Positions 24,660 to 32,770 of a stretch of DNA of 64,000 nucleotides are shown here, one piece after another. Origin of the DNA: Micromonosporaceae bacterium KJ-029 (GTDB lineage Bacteria; Actinomycetota; Actinomycetes; Mycobacteriales; Micromonosporaceae); the NCBI GenBank assembly GCA_005402585.1, contig BIFP01000035.1:124001-188000 (forward strand). Reading direction: 5' to 3'. The number at the start of each line of letters is the position of its first letter. Within the stretch, counting starts at the first letter, position 1. The translations under genes were made by a program, and so were the position numbers. The notes under the pieces are model-generated. The model worked only from the letters and a program-made list of their open reading frames with translations, was not told where the DNA came from and did not search any database.

Positions 24660-24903
24660 GGGTGACCTGCAAAAGCTCAAACAAAAGCCCGGTAAGGACA
24701 TCTGGCTGTGCGGTGGCGGCGCCTTCGCCGGCGCGGTCCGGGCCGAGATCGACGAGTACGTCATCAAGCTCAACCCGGTTGTCGCCGGAAGCGGTGTGCC
24801 GCTGGTGGCCGGCCCGTTCGACCCGACGCGGCTCACGCTGGTCGACGCGACCCCGGTGGGGGCGAGCGGCGTCGCGGTGCTGCGCTACCGGGCCACGACA
24901 TAG
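24658..24903 (+). pseudogene. Truncated dihydrofolate-reductase/RibD-like protein (C-terminal half)
   Basis: The 81-residue frame contains KQKPGKDIWLCGGGAFAGAV and a following LNPVVAGSGVPL block. This is the C-terminal part of the RibD_C/dihydrofolate-reductase family, whose members are about 180-200 residues. The N-terminal half is missing; the TetR gene occupies its place on the other strand. No ribosome site lies before the ATG, so translation is doubtful. Confidence 0.75.
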
Positions 24904-24951
24904 TCGTGGCCCGCCGACGGCGCGGACGGCCGCGGCGGTTAGCGTGCGGAC

Positions 24952-25656
24952 ATGGCTGCGCGATCGTCTCGACGAAGTGGTTCGGGTACCGCCGCGTGGA
25001 GGGCCCCGGCGAAACCACGACCGCCGGCCGCGCTGGACCTGGCGACCCTCCACGACCACGGCCTGGAGGATGAGGCGAACTTCCGGCGGTTGGGCTTCTT
25101 CGACCTTGACCTGTCGGGGCAGTCGGCGGACGGGGTGGAGTTCGCGCAGTGCCGGTTCAAGGGCTCAGACCTCAGCGGCGTCCGGCTCGACGGGGCGAGC
25201 TTCGCCGACTGCCTGTTCGAGCGTACGAATCTGGCGAACCTGCGTGCGGAGAGATCCGCCATGATCCGGATCCGCCTGTCGACGCTGCGGATGACAGGGG
25301 TGCACTGGATCAACGGCACGTTGCGGGACGTGACGGTGTCGGAGTGCCGCCTCGACCTGTCGTCGTTCCGGTTCACCGACTTCACCGGCGTGGTGTTCGA
25401 GGGGTGCAACCTAACCCGGGCCGACTTCCAGAACGCGGACCTGACCGGCGTCCGGTTCACCGACTGTGACCTGACCGGGGCGCAGTTCTCCCAGGCGACG
25501 ATGACGGGCACCCGGTTCGCCAACTGCGTCCTGGCCGGGGTGGGCGGGGTGACCAGCATGGCGGGCGCGATCATCGCCCCGCAGGACCTGGCGGCCCTGT
25601 CGTACACCCTGGCCGGGGCGCTCGGCATCCAGATCGAAGGAGCCGAAGGGGACTGA
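24952..25656 (+). CDS. Pentapeptide-repeat protein
   Basis: The 234-residue protein contains many A(D/N)Lxx-like units: SDLSGVRLDGASFADCLF, ANLRAER, ADFQNADLTGVRFTDCDL and TGAQFSQATM, between about residues 45 and 200. These fold as a right-handed quadrilateral beta-helix. No catalytic domain is seen. Similar proteins mimic DNA and protect gyrase in some bacteria (Qnr, MfpA), but there is no evidence for that role here. The basic N-terminus (MAARSSRRSGSG) is likely unstructured. Confidence 0.85.
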   Translation: MAARSSRRSGSGTAAWRAPAKPRPPAALDLATLHDHGLEDEANFRRLGFFDLDLSGQSADGVEFAQCRFKGSDLSGVRLDGASFADCLFERTNLANLRAERSAMIRIRLSTLRMTGVHWINGTLRDVTVSECRLDLSSFRFTDFTGVVFEGCNLTRADFQNADLTGVRFTDCDLTGAQFSQATMTGTRFANCVLAGVGGVTSMAGAIIAPQDLAALSYTLAGALGIQIEGAEGD

Positions 25657-25738
25657 CCTGCCCGGCCTATCCGCACTGGGCGGCAACCGCGAGGCTTCGG
25701 TCGATCATGGCTCGGACGTGGTTGATGGTTGATGCCGC

Positions 25739-25760
25739 TTCGGTATATCGCGACACCGAA
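25739..25760. promoter_or_regulatory. Candidate PadR operator
   Basis: The inverted repeat TTCGGT-N10-ACCGAA lies 22 bp upstream of the PadR start. The TACTAT sequence at about 25770 could be the -10, so the repeat would sit over the -35 region. Autoregulation by PadR is typical of the family. Confidence 0.45.
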
Positions 25761-25781
25761 TAGCGGCGTACTATGTAACGC

Positions 25782-26165
25782 ATGATAGCGGCGGATAACG
25801 AGCCGACTGATGACAGCGACCGGCAGACCCAACTCCTTCGCGGCGTGCTGGACATGTGCCTCCTGGCACTACTGGCACGCGAACCTGCCCACGGCTACGA
25901 GCTGGTACGGCGGATGGAAGATGCCGGCTTCGGCGCGATCAGCTACGGCACCATCTATCCACTGCTGACGCGAATGCGTCGCCTTGGCCTCGTCGCCGAC
26001 GAACAGCAGGCCAGCCCGACCGGCCCACCCCGCAAGGTCTACGCGCTGACCGGGCCCGGCCGCAGCCACCTGGATGCCTGGCAGAAACAGTGGGACCGCT
26101 TCGCCGACACTGTTGCCGGCATCCTCACCCCGCCCGACCACAACCCCACGAGGAGCTGCCCGTGA
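25782..26165 (+). CDS. PadR-family regulator
   Basis: A 127-residue PadR protein. The winged helix starts at LLRGVLDMCLLALLAREPAHGYEL and contains the family's GTIYPLLTRM block; the C-terminal dimerisation helix is LDAWQKQWDRF. It overlaps the following membrane-protein gene by 4 bp, a common pairing in which PadR represses its own two-gene operon. Confidence 0.9.
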   Translation: MIAADNEPTDDSDRQTQLLRGVLDMCLLALLAREPAHGYELVRRMEDAGFGAISYGTIYPLLTRMRRLGLVADEQQASPTGPPRKVYALTGPGRSHLDAWQKQWDRFADTVAGILTPPDHNPTRSCP

Positions 26166-26854
26166 ACACCATCGACGGCGCCCTGGCCGAAGCCGACCGG
26201 GCCTGGCGGGCGTACGGGGTCGGTTCGGCCGATCGAGCGGCACTCGCCGACGATCTGCGCCTCGACCTGCAGGCTGCGGTCGCCGACGGAGGCGACCCGA
26301 CGCAGTTGCTCGGCGGTGACATAGCCGGCTTTGCCCGACGGCTCGCCGACGAGGCCGGTGTCCGCCGAGTGTGCGGAGACTATCGCCGCCTTCTCGGCAC
26401 CGCCCTGATCGGGGCGGCGCTCGGTGGTCTGCTCGGCTACGCCATCCTGACCGCGCTCTACCCGATGCTCGTACGCATCGTGGATCTTCCCCGCTCGTTT
26501 GAGGTGCCGATCCAGCTCGCCCTCGCCGTCTACTACGGCGTGCCAGCTGGCGTGGTAGTTGTCGGAGCAGTCACCGCCGTTCGGCTCCGACTACGCGACC
26601 TGCCGCGGATCCGGAGAACAGCTTGGATGATGAGCCTGCTGATGCCGGCGGCTGGCATCCTCATCACGCCGATCACCATGGCATTCGCCTGGTCCACTGG
26701 CTACAGCACGGCACCGGAGGTCATAGCCACGGAGGTCGCCATGGTCCTGGCAACACTTGCTGGCGCCACGGTGCTGGCCCGTCGCTTGTCGATCCGCGAC
26801 CGCCAGGAACCTTCCGACACCACCCTCAACACCACAGAGATCAAGCCTGCCTGA
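26162..26854 (+). CDS. PadR-associated integral membrane protein
   Basis: The 230-residue protein starts at a GTG overlapping the PadR stop. The first 80 residues are soluble and resemble the 'permease prefix' helical domain; about four membrane helices follow (LLGTALIGAALGGLLGYAIL, IQLALAVYYGVPAGVVVVG, MMSLLMPAAGILI and AMVLATLAGATVL). The role is unknown. The paired PadR suggests an envelope-stress or transport function. Confidence 0.7.
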   Translation: MNTIDGALAEADRAWRAYGVGSADRAALADDLRLDLQAAVADGGDPTQLLGGDIAGFARRLADEAGVRRVCGDYRRLLGTALIGAALGGLLGYAILTALYPMLVRIVDLPRSFEVPIQLALAVYYGVPAGVVVVGAVTAVRLRLRDLPRIRRTAWMMSLLMPAAGILITPITMAFAWSTGYSTAPEVIATEVAMVLATLAGATVLARRLSIRDRQEPSDTTLNTTEIKPA

Positions 26855-26944
26855 CGTGCCCGCCCGTCCGATCCTCAACCATCGAGGTGCCGCAGATGGA
26901 CAGATGACGGCCGGACACGCCAGGGTCACACGGGGTTCCGCCGG

Positions 26945-27763
26945 TTACGGCTTGTGCCCGACGGCACAGTACTGGTCGATCTCCTCCGGCAGTGCGTCCG
27001 AGCCGCCGTCAGGACGCCAGCGGGTCACCGACACCACGCCGGGCTCGACGAGGTCCAGGCCCTGGAACAGACCTGCGATCCGCTCGGGACTGCGCAGGTG
27101 GTACTTGGGGTTGGCCGAGATGTTCCAGATCCGTACAGCCTCGGTGACCGCCTCGCTCGTGTCGCTGCCGTCGTACATCGCCAGGTAGCTACCCGAGGGC
27201 AGCCGATCCATGATGGTGTCAATGATCGACTTCGCTTCCTCGTCGGACTCGACGTGACCGAGGATGCCCATCAGGATGAGCGCGACCGGCTGGCTCAGGT
27301 CCAACGTTCGCGACGCCTCCCGGAGGATCCGATCCGGGTCACGAAGGTCCGCGTCGATGTAGTCGGTGGCGCCCTCCGGAGTGCCGACGAGCAGGGCCCG
27401 GGCGTGCGCCAGCACCAAGGGGTCGTTGTCGACGTACACGATCCGGGCCTCCGGGGCCACCGACTGAGCCACCTCGTGGGTGTTGTCGGCGGTGGGCAGG
27501 CCGGTTCCGATGTCGAGGAACTGCCGGACGCCGGCCTCACCCGCGAGATAGCGCACCGCCCGGGCGAGATACGCCCGGGAGAGCCGGGCGTTCTCCGCGA
27601 GGTGCGGCAGGTTCGTGATGATCTGGTCGCCGACCTCGCGATCGACGGCGAAGTTGTCCTTACCGCCGAGCAGGTAGTTCCAGATCCGCGCCGTCTGCGG
27701 CACACCGGTGTCCAATTTGGGCTTGCTCTGCTCGCCGCCCATCACGGCTGGACTGTCTACCAC
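26945..27763 (-). CDS. SAM-dependent methyltransferase (DUF574 / Methyltransf_19)
   Basis: A 272-residue protein with the actinomycete DUF574 signature: ARIWNYLLGGKDNFAVDR near residue 30 and the SAM loop FLDIGTGLPTADNTH near residue 85. The GTG at 27763 has AGGG 8 nt upstream; an ATG at 27742 is an alternative. The family is expanded in actinomycetes, and its substrates are unknown. Confidence 0.85.
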   Translation of the reverse strand: MVDSPAVMGGEQSKPKLDTGVPQTARIWNYLLGGKDNFAVDREVGDQIITNLPHLAENARLSRAYLARAVRYLAGEAGVRQFLDIGTGLPTADNTHEVAQSVAPEARIVYVDNDPLVLAHARALLVGTPEGATDYIDADLRDPDRILREASRTLDLSQPVALILMGILGHVESDEEAKSIIDTIMDRLPSGSYLAMYDGSDTSEAVTEAVRIWNISANPKYHLRSPERIAGLFQGLDLVEPGVVSVTRWRPDGGSDALPEEIDQYCAVGHKP

Positions 27764-27901
27764 AATCGCATCCCTAGTCTTCTTTGGACCAACATCGACT
27801 ACCGGCGCTAGCTTAAACCGCCGACCGGCCCGCGCGCCCACCCCAACCGGCCCTCATCCGCGTCGCGGCCGTGAGATCGCGGACGTCTGGTGGCGAGCCG
27901 G

Positions 27902-29278
27902 TCAGGCTAGCAGTTCGCCGAGGGCGTCGGCGAAGACCTCGTGGTGCCGGGCGACGTCCTCGACGGTGGTCTCTGGGCACATCAGCGCCATGTTGTGGAA
28001 CGGGGTCATCAGGATGCCCCGGTTGCTCAGATAGACGTGCAGGTAGTCCTCCAGGTCGGGGTCGGCGCGGCGGGCCGACTCGGTGCCGGTACGGGGAGCC
28101 GGAGCGGCGAAGCGGTACTCCACCCGCGCGCCGAGCTGGCTCACCGACCATGGCAGCGCGTGTTCTCCGAAGATCTTTTGGACCCCCTCGGCGAAGAGGG
28201 TCGCCACGTCGATCATGCCAGCGAAGGCGTCGTCGGTGAGTACCTCCTGCAGGGTGGCTCGGGTGGCCGCGATCGACACCGGGTTGCCGGCCAGGGTGCC
28301 TCCCACGCCGCCCATGTCGACCAGGTCGAGGTCCGCCCGACCGGTCAACGCGGCGGCGAGTTCGGTGGACAGTCCGTACGCGCCGACCGGGATCCCGCCG
28401 CCGATGGCCTTGCCGATGGTGACCACGTCCGGGGTCAGGCCCCACGCGGCGGTCGCGCCGCCCGGTCCGGCGGAGAAGGTGTGGGTCTCGTCGTTGACGA
28501 GATAGGTGCCGTGCTGCCGGGTGAGCGCACGGACCCCGTCGAGATAGCCGGGTTCGGGCAGGACGATGCCGATATTGGTCAGCGCTGGCTCCATCAGCAC
28601 CGCGGCGACGTCGCCGTGGGCGAGTTCGCGGGCCAGCCCGTCGAGGTCGTTGAACTCGGCCACCCGGCTGGTCATGGTGACGTCGCAGGGAGCGCCGACG
28701 TTGCCTTCGCGGCTGCGGGGGCGCCCGTCCGGCCCGACCACGATCAACGATTCGTCCACCGAGCCGTGGTAGCAGTAGCTGTTGACCAGGATGCGCGGAC
28801 GGCCGGTGACGGCGCGCAGCAGCCGGATCGCCCACCGGTTGGCGTCGGTGGCGGTGAGGGTGAAGCTCCAGGCGGGGAGCCCGAAGCGCCGGCTCAGCTC
28901 GGCCCCGACCGTGGCCGCTTCCTCGGTGGGCAGCATCGTGGCCGCTCCACCGAGATCCGCCAGGCGCCGGGTGACCGCGGCGACGACCGGAGCCGGGGAG
29001 TGCCCAGCCATCGCCCCGGTGTCGCCGAGGCAGAAGTCGAGGTAGTCGTTTCCGTCGATGTCGGTGAGTCGGGCTCCGCGGGCCCGGTCCAGGTATACCG
29101 GAAAGCCGGCGGCGTTCTTGTTCATCCAGGTCATCGGCACCTTGCCGAACAGGTGCGCGGCGCCGGCGTAGGCGGCGGCCGACCGGGGGTGCCGCTCGAC
29201 GAACGCGGTCCGCTCCCGTTCCAGCAGCCGTCCGAGGCGGGCACGGTCGATCCTGTCAGCTTCGGAATCCGTCGGCAT
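27902..29278 (-). CDS. Class III PLP-dependent aminotransferase (glutamate-1-semialdehyde aminomutase-like)
   Basis: The 458-residue enzyme carries the PLP-binding Asp in NDETHTF (near residue 270) and the Schiff-base Lys in TIGKAIGGGIP (near 300). N-terminal LTDIDGNDYLDFCLGDTGAMAGH is the typical class III opening. It starts at the ATG at 29278. The GSA-type resemblance is structural; being isolated from haem genes, it is more likely a transaminase or aminomutase of secondary metabolism. Substrate is unknown. Confidence 0.85.
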   Translation of the reverse strand: MPTDSEADRIDRARLGRLLERERTAFVERHPRSAAAYAGAAHLFGKVPMTWMNKNAAGFPVYLDRARGARLTDIDGNDYLDFCLGDTGAMAGHSPAPVVAAVTRRLADLGGAATMLPTEEAATVGAELSRRFGLPAWSFTLTATDANRWAIRLLRAVTGRPRILVNSYCYHGSVDESLIVVGPDGRPRSREGNVGAPCDVTMTSRVAEFNDLDGLARELAHGDVAAVLMEPALTNIGIVLPEPGYLDGVRALTRQHGTYLVNDETHTFSAGPGGATAAWGLTPDVVTIGKAIGGGIPVGAYGLSTELAAALTGRADLDLVDMGGVGGTLAGNPVSIAATRATLQEVLTDDAFAGMIDVATLFAEGVQKIFGEHALPWSVSQLGARVEYRFAAPAPRTGTESARRADPDLEDYLHVYLSNRGILMTPFHNMALMCPETTVEDVARHHEVFADALGELLA

Positions 29279-29303
29279 CGGGCGACAGTACCAACGAGAT
29301 GAG

Positions 29304-29708
29304 CATCCAACCAGTGGCCGCGCGACTGATTCCCGGGACAACACGCCCAGCTACCGGGAGTTCAGCTTCTTCAAGGATCTCAAGCGGGACGGCGACCTTG
29401 CCGCCGCCATCCAACCGACGAACGTCCCGATGCACTTCACGACGCACGGTTACACCCTGGCGCCGTACTACATCTCCGACCCGGTACCCGGGCAGTTCAA
29501 CGCCTACCACCCGTACGTGAAGCGGGTCGAACCGGAGGTCGTCTTCGGCTCGGCCACCACCGGCGTACCCAACGACGCCATTCGGGACGAAGACGGCGAG
29601 ACGTTCCTCGACCGGGTCTGGGAGGCGGCACCGTTCCGCAACCACGGGCAGTTCCTCCAGCGGGTGACGCGGATGGGAGACGCGTGGCTCGCGGCCGGGC
29701 GGCAGGCC
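29304..29708 (+). pseudogene. C-terminal remnant of an unidentified (probably secreted) protein
   Basis: A continuous plus-strand frame of about 135 residues reads protein-like: NTPSYREFSFFKDLKRDGD, then HFTTHGYTLAPYYISDPVPG, and FRNHGQFLQRVTRMGDAWLAAG near the end. No start codon with a ribosome site is found at the left, where it abuts the aminotransferase gene. It runs into the palindrome and MITE-like element at the right. The NHGQF-x2-V block resembles the C-terminal end of the S15 enzyme at 1 kb. I do not recognise the parent family. Confidence 0.5.
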
Positions 29709-29734
29709 TTGCCGAGCCCAGGCTCGGCAAGGCC
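29705..29734. repeat. 30-bp palindrome (14-bp arms)
   Basis: GGCCTTGCCGAGCC-CA-GGCTCGGCAAGGCC, with perfect 14-bp arms. It lies at the end of the remnant and 33 bp before the MITE-like element. Could be a terminator of the former gene or an insertion hot spot. Confidence 0.7.
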
Positions 29735-29766
29735 GGCGTTTCCCCGCGCCAACCCACTGGCGGCGT

Positions 29767-29885
29767 TAGGGCGTGTCTCCCGGATCTTCGCCGGCCTGCG
29801 ACGGGCCCAGACGGCGCCCGGCGGCGTTGGCGGTTCGTCGCCTGGGCCTCGTCTCGGCTCGACGAGATCCAGGAGACACGCCCTA
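29767..29885. mobile_element. MITE-like 119-bp element with inverted terminal repeats
   Basis: Left end TAGGGCGTGTCTCCCGGATC and right end, reverse-complemented, TAGGGCGTGTCTCCTGGATC match at 19 of 20 positions. The interior contains further complementary blocks (GACGGGCCCAG with CTGGGCCTCGTC), so the whole could fold into one hairpin. Both ends carry TA, as expected for IS630/Tc1-type insertion at TA, though the family is inferred. There is no transposase. The right end supplies the TAG stop of the neighbouring winged-helix gene. Confidence 0.65.
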
Positions 29886-30968
29886 GACGCCGGCGATCTC
29901 GAGGCCGAGCCACCGGGCGAGATCCTCGATCTCGGTACGGACCGCAGTGGTCATGGCCCGGGTGAAGGGGACGTCCTCGTGGACGGCGTTGACGACCAGG
30001 GTGCCGGCCTTGCGGTCGGCGGTCGCGTCCAGCTTGCCGACGAGTCGGTCGCCGTGGAGGACGGGCAGAGCGAAGTAGCCCCACCGGCGTTTGTCCCGGG
30101 GCTTGTACATCTCGAGGATGTACTCGAAACCGAAGAGTTGCTCGGCGCGGACGCGATCGTGGATCAGCCGGTCGAAGGGTGAGAGCAGGGCGGTGCGTCC
30201 CTCGAACGGGCGGCCGACGTACGCCGGATGGACGCGCCAGGTGCCCGGCGTGCCCTCGACGACGGCCTCCTCGCCGACGTCACCGACGTACGGCGATTCG
30301 CCTGGTATCACTGGGCCGGTGGAGCGGGCGATGCCGATGGCCGCGAGCCGACGCTCGTTGCGAAGGCGGACCGCGGCGTCGAGGTCGAGGGCCGACAGTT
30401 CGGCGGAGTAGACCCGCTCGGGGAGGTCCCAGTAGCGCTGTCGCCCCTTTCGCCCGGAGATCGCGACGTGTCCGCGCAGGGCCATGGCCTCAAGCATCTT
30501 CGTGACGTTCCGGTTGTTGGTCCAGCCCGACGACGGCCAGGAAACGACGCTCGTGTCGGGGATGTCACGGGAGAGGAGGCGGCCCGCCTGCTCCAGCAAG
30601 GCCAGGATGTCGCGACGGAATGGCTCGTTCTGCTCAAGCCAGGCTCGGGTCGACGGGTGCGTCTCAGCCCCGCGGGCCTCGGCGATCACGGCGGACAGGT
30701 CGCGCGGAGACCGAATGTAGGCGACCGTCTCGACGAGGGTGCGGTCGATCTCGACGGCCTGGACCAGGTCGGCGGGGTCGTAGGCCGACCCGAGCCGGCT
30801 CCACAGGACGAGGTCGGCACTCGGCGCGATGGCCGTCGTAGGGTCGATCTGCAGGAGCGTCAGGCGCTCGACGACCTCGACCAGGCCGGTCGGGCGGGGT
30901 GCGTCGAGCAACTGGGCGTGGATCGCGATCCGGCGAGCCTCGTCCTGACGCAGACGGTGTACGACCAT
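29883..30968 (-). CDS. Winged-helix DNA-binding protein of the YcaQ (HTH_42) family
   Basis: The 361-residue protein has the family's N-terminal LRQDEARRIAIHAQLL and LTLLQIDPTTAIAPSADLVL blocks, and central PFDRLIHDRVRAEQLFGFEY. Relatives such as YcaQ (AlkX) are glycosylases acting on interstrand DNA cross-links, so a DNA-repair role is plausible. The start is the ATG at 30968; a long in-frame extension overlaps the WYL gene and is not coding. Its stop codon lies in the terminal repeat of the MITE-like element. Confidence 0.8.
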   Translation of the reverse strand: MVVHRLRQDEARRIAIHAQLLDAPRPTGLVEVVERLTLLQIDPTTAIAPSADLVLWSRLGSAYDPADLVQAVEIDRTLVETVAYIRSPRDLSAVIAEARGAETHPSTRAWLEQNEPFRRDILALLEQAGRLLSRDIPDTSVVSWPSSGWTNNRNVTKMLEAMALRGHVAISGRKGRQRYWDLPERVYSAELSALDLDAAVRLRNERRLAAIGIARSTGPVIPGESPYVGDVGEEAVVEGTPGTWRVHPAYVGRPFEGRTALLSPFDRLIHDRVRAEQLFGFEYILEMYKPRDKRRWGYFALPVLHGDRLVGKLDATADRKAGTLVVNAVHEDVPFTRAMTTAVRTEIEDLARWLGLEIAGV

Positions 30969-31072
30969 GCCGCCGACCCTAGACTCCCGCGTATCGCGGG
31001 CGGCGACACCGTCGCGCTGGTGTGGCCGGTGCCGGGTACCGCGCAACGGCCGGCGCGGCAGCGTCTGCCGCG

Positions 31073-32065
31073 TCAGGATGCCTGCTGCCCGGCATATCGG
31101 GCGGCCAGGGCACGGGCGGTGTCGGCCAGCTGTGCCCTCAGGTCGGCCGGTTCGAGTACCTCGACCTCCGCGCCGAGCCGGAGGAACTCGCCGTGGGCGT
31201 GGGTCAGCGATTCGATGGGTACAACCGCGGTCACCCATCCGTCGCCGTCCGCTGGACCAGCCGACCGGTCGACAGCGGACCAGACCACTTCGCTGGCCAC
31301 CTCCCGGAGCCGCCGCCGGCCCTGGGGCGAAAGCCTGATCACCGCCTCCCGCTGGTGTAGCCGGCCGCGGAACTCCATCACCTGGGCTCGCCAGTAGCTC
31401 GCCAGGTCGAAGCCGGTCGGCCAGTCGAACGTGTCCGCGAGTGGCTCCAGCGCCACGATCTGGTTGACCCGGTAGGTGCCGATGCCGGTCCGGTCCGGGT
31501 CGACCCGGCCGGCCACCACATACCACCGCCCGCCCTTGAGCACCAGCCCGTACGGTTCGATCGTGCGGGTGACCTCCCCCTGCCAGCTGCGGTACCGCAC
31601 CCGGACGCGGTGCTCATGCCACACCGCGTGGGCAATGTCGGCGAGGTGGGTGGACGCGTCGCCGTCCTGGTACCAGCCGGGCGCGTCCAGATGGAAACGC
31701 TGCTGAAGCTGGGTCGCGCGGTCGCGTAGCTCGACCGGGAGCGCGGCCTGAAGTTTGAGTTGGAGCGCCGACACCACCTCGGTGTAGCCCAGTTCGGCGG
31801 CGGGGCCGGGCAGTCCGGTGAGGAACAGGCTCTCCGCCTCCTGGACCGTCAGCCCGGTCAACCGGGTCCGGTAGCCGTCGACCAGCTGATAGCCGCCGGC
31901 GTGCCCGGCTTCGCCGTACAGGGGGACGCCGGCAGCGTGCAGCGCCTCCACGTCCCGATAGATGGTGCGTACGGAGACCTCCAGCCGGTCCGCGAGTTGC
32001 CCGGCGGTCAGCCGTCCCTGGGTCTGCAGGAGCAGCAGGATGGACAGGAGGCGACTGGCTCGCAT
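31073..32065 (-). CDS. YafY-type HTH/WYL-domain regulator
   Basis: A 330-residue regulator. N-terminal winged helix (SRLLSILLLLQTQGRLTAGQ, then RTIYRDVEAL), WYL domain near residues 145-215 (the motif reads RWYVVAG) and WCX C-terminal region. A perfect inverted repeat lies directly upstream of its start, between it and the divergent gene at 32.1 kb, so it probably controls both. Confidence 0.9.
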   Translation of the reverse strand: MRASRLLSILLLLQTQGRLTAGQLADRLEVSVRTIYRDVEALHAAGVPLYGEAGHAGGYQLVDGYRTRLTGLTVQEAESLFLTGLPGPAAELGYTEVVSALQLKLQAALPVELRDRATQLQQRFHLDAPGWYQDGDASTHLADIAHAVWHEHRVRVRYRSWQGEVTRTIEPYGLVLKGGRWYVVAGRVDPDRTGIGTYRVNQIVALEPLADTFDWPTGFDLASYWRAQVMEFRGRLHQREAVIRLSPQGRRRLREVASEVVWSAVDRSAGPADGDGWVTAVVPIESLTHAHGEFLRLGAEVEVLEPADLRAQLADTARALAARYAGQQAS

Positions 32066-32090
32066 TCCACTGACACTACCTGTCAGTGGA
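32066..32090. promoter_or_regulatory. WYL-regulator operator
   Basis: TCCACTGACA-CTACC-TGTCAGTGGA is a perfect inverted repeat (10-bp arms) immediately upstream of the WYL regulator start and 50 bp from the divergent gene. The TGACA-N5-TGTCA core resembles sites of YafY-type regulators. Confidence 0.7.
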
Positions 32091-32139
32091 GTCGTCCTAC
32101 CGTTCCCGGCATGCCATTTCTTGAGATCGAGCGGGGGCT

Positions 32140-32604
32140 GTGATGGGCGACTTCGACTTTCTGCCCGGCGTCTGGGACGTCGCCAACCGCCGCCTGCTGC
32201 GGCGGCACGTCGGCAGCGACGAATGGGATGCGTTTCCCGGGTTGATGCGGGCCCAGAGCTTCTTCGACGGCGCCGGCAGCTTCGACGAGACCATCTTTCC
32301 CACCAAGGGCTTTCGTGGGGTTAGCCTCCGGACCTTCGACCCGGTGCGACGGGAGTGGTCGATCTACTGGGTGAACAGCAGCAACGGCCTGCTCGCCTTG
32401 CCACCTACGGTGGGCGGCTTCGCCGACGGGGTCGGGATGTTCTACAGCGACGACATCGACGAGGGCAGGCCGATCCGCTGCCGCTACACCTGGTCGCGGA
32501 TCACCCCGACCAGTTGCCGGTGGGACCAGGCGTTCTCGCTCGACGGTGAAAGGACCTGGGAGACAAACTGGATCATGGAACTGACCCGCCGGGAGGATGG
32601 GTGA
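32140..32604 (+). CDS. Small DUF1579-like protein under WYL control
   Basis: The 154-residue protein (start GTG at 32140 or ATG at 32143) reads FDFLPGVWDVANRRLLRRHVG then Trp-rich beta-type sequence (EWSIYWVNS, RYTWSRIT, WETNWIMELTR). This resembles the lipocalin-like DUF1579 family. It is divergent from the WYL regulator and shares its operator region, so it is a likely target. Function is unknown. Confidence 0.7.
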   Translation: MMGDFDFLPGVWDVANRRLLRRHVGSDEWDAFPGLMRAQSFFDGAGSFDETIFPTKGFRGVSLRTFDPVRREWSIYWVNSSNGLLALPPTVGGFADGVGMFYSDDIDEGRPIRCRYTWSRITPTSCRWDQAFSLDGERTWETNWIMELTRREDG

Positions 32605-32728
32605 CCGCACCGGCGGGACGGGCTCCCGGACGGCCCGGCGATACAGCTGCCCGACGCCGCACGGCTCACCCTCGCGGGTGGCACAGGTGCCTGCTCGGCC
32701 AGTCCGGCTGCAAACACCCACCTCCTGA

Positions 32729-32765
32729 CTCTTTACGTATTCAGGATAAAAATAGGGCATACTGC
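32729..32765 (+). promoter_or_regulatory. AT-rich promoter/operator region of the fur-katG operon
   Basis: A distinctly AT-rich patch (CTTTACGTATTCAGG followed by ATAAAAATAG) in an otherwise GC-rich region, with TATT-N9-AATA symmetry, lies 10-40 bp before the fur start. FurA-type regulators autoregulate from such a site. Confidence 0.45.
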
Positions 32766-32770
32766 GCTCC

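Larger units (their letters stand above)
29279..29882. other. Degraded intergenic region: gene remnant, palindrome and MITE-like element
   Basis: This 604-bp stretch between two minus-strand genes holds a plus-strand protein-like remnant (29304-29708), a 30-bp near-perfect palindrome (29705-29734) and a 119-bp hairpin element with terminal inverted repeats (29767-29885). It looks like a site of past insertion and deletion. Confidence 0.6.

Noticed and set aside
24658..24903. Intact small dihydrofolate reductase
   Set aside because: The frame covers only the C-terminal part of the family; catalytic N-terminal motifs are absent.
29883..31526. 547-residue version of the YcaQ-type protein
   Set aside because: The first 186 residues overlap the WYL regulator on the same strand in another frame and are Arg/Gly-rich; the ATG at 30968 gives the family-length protein.
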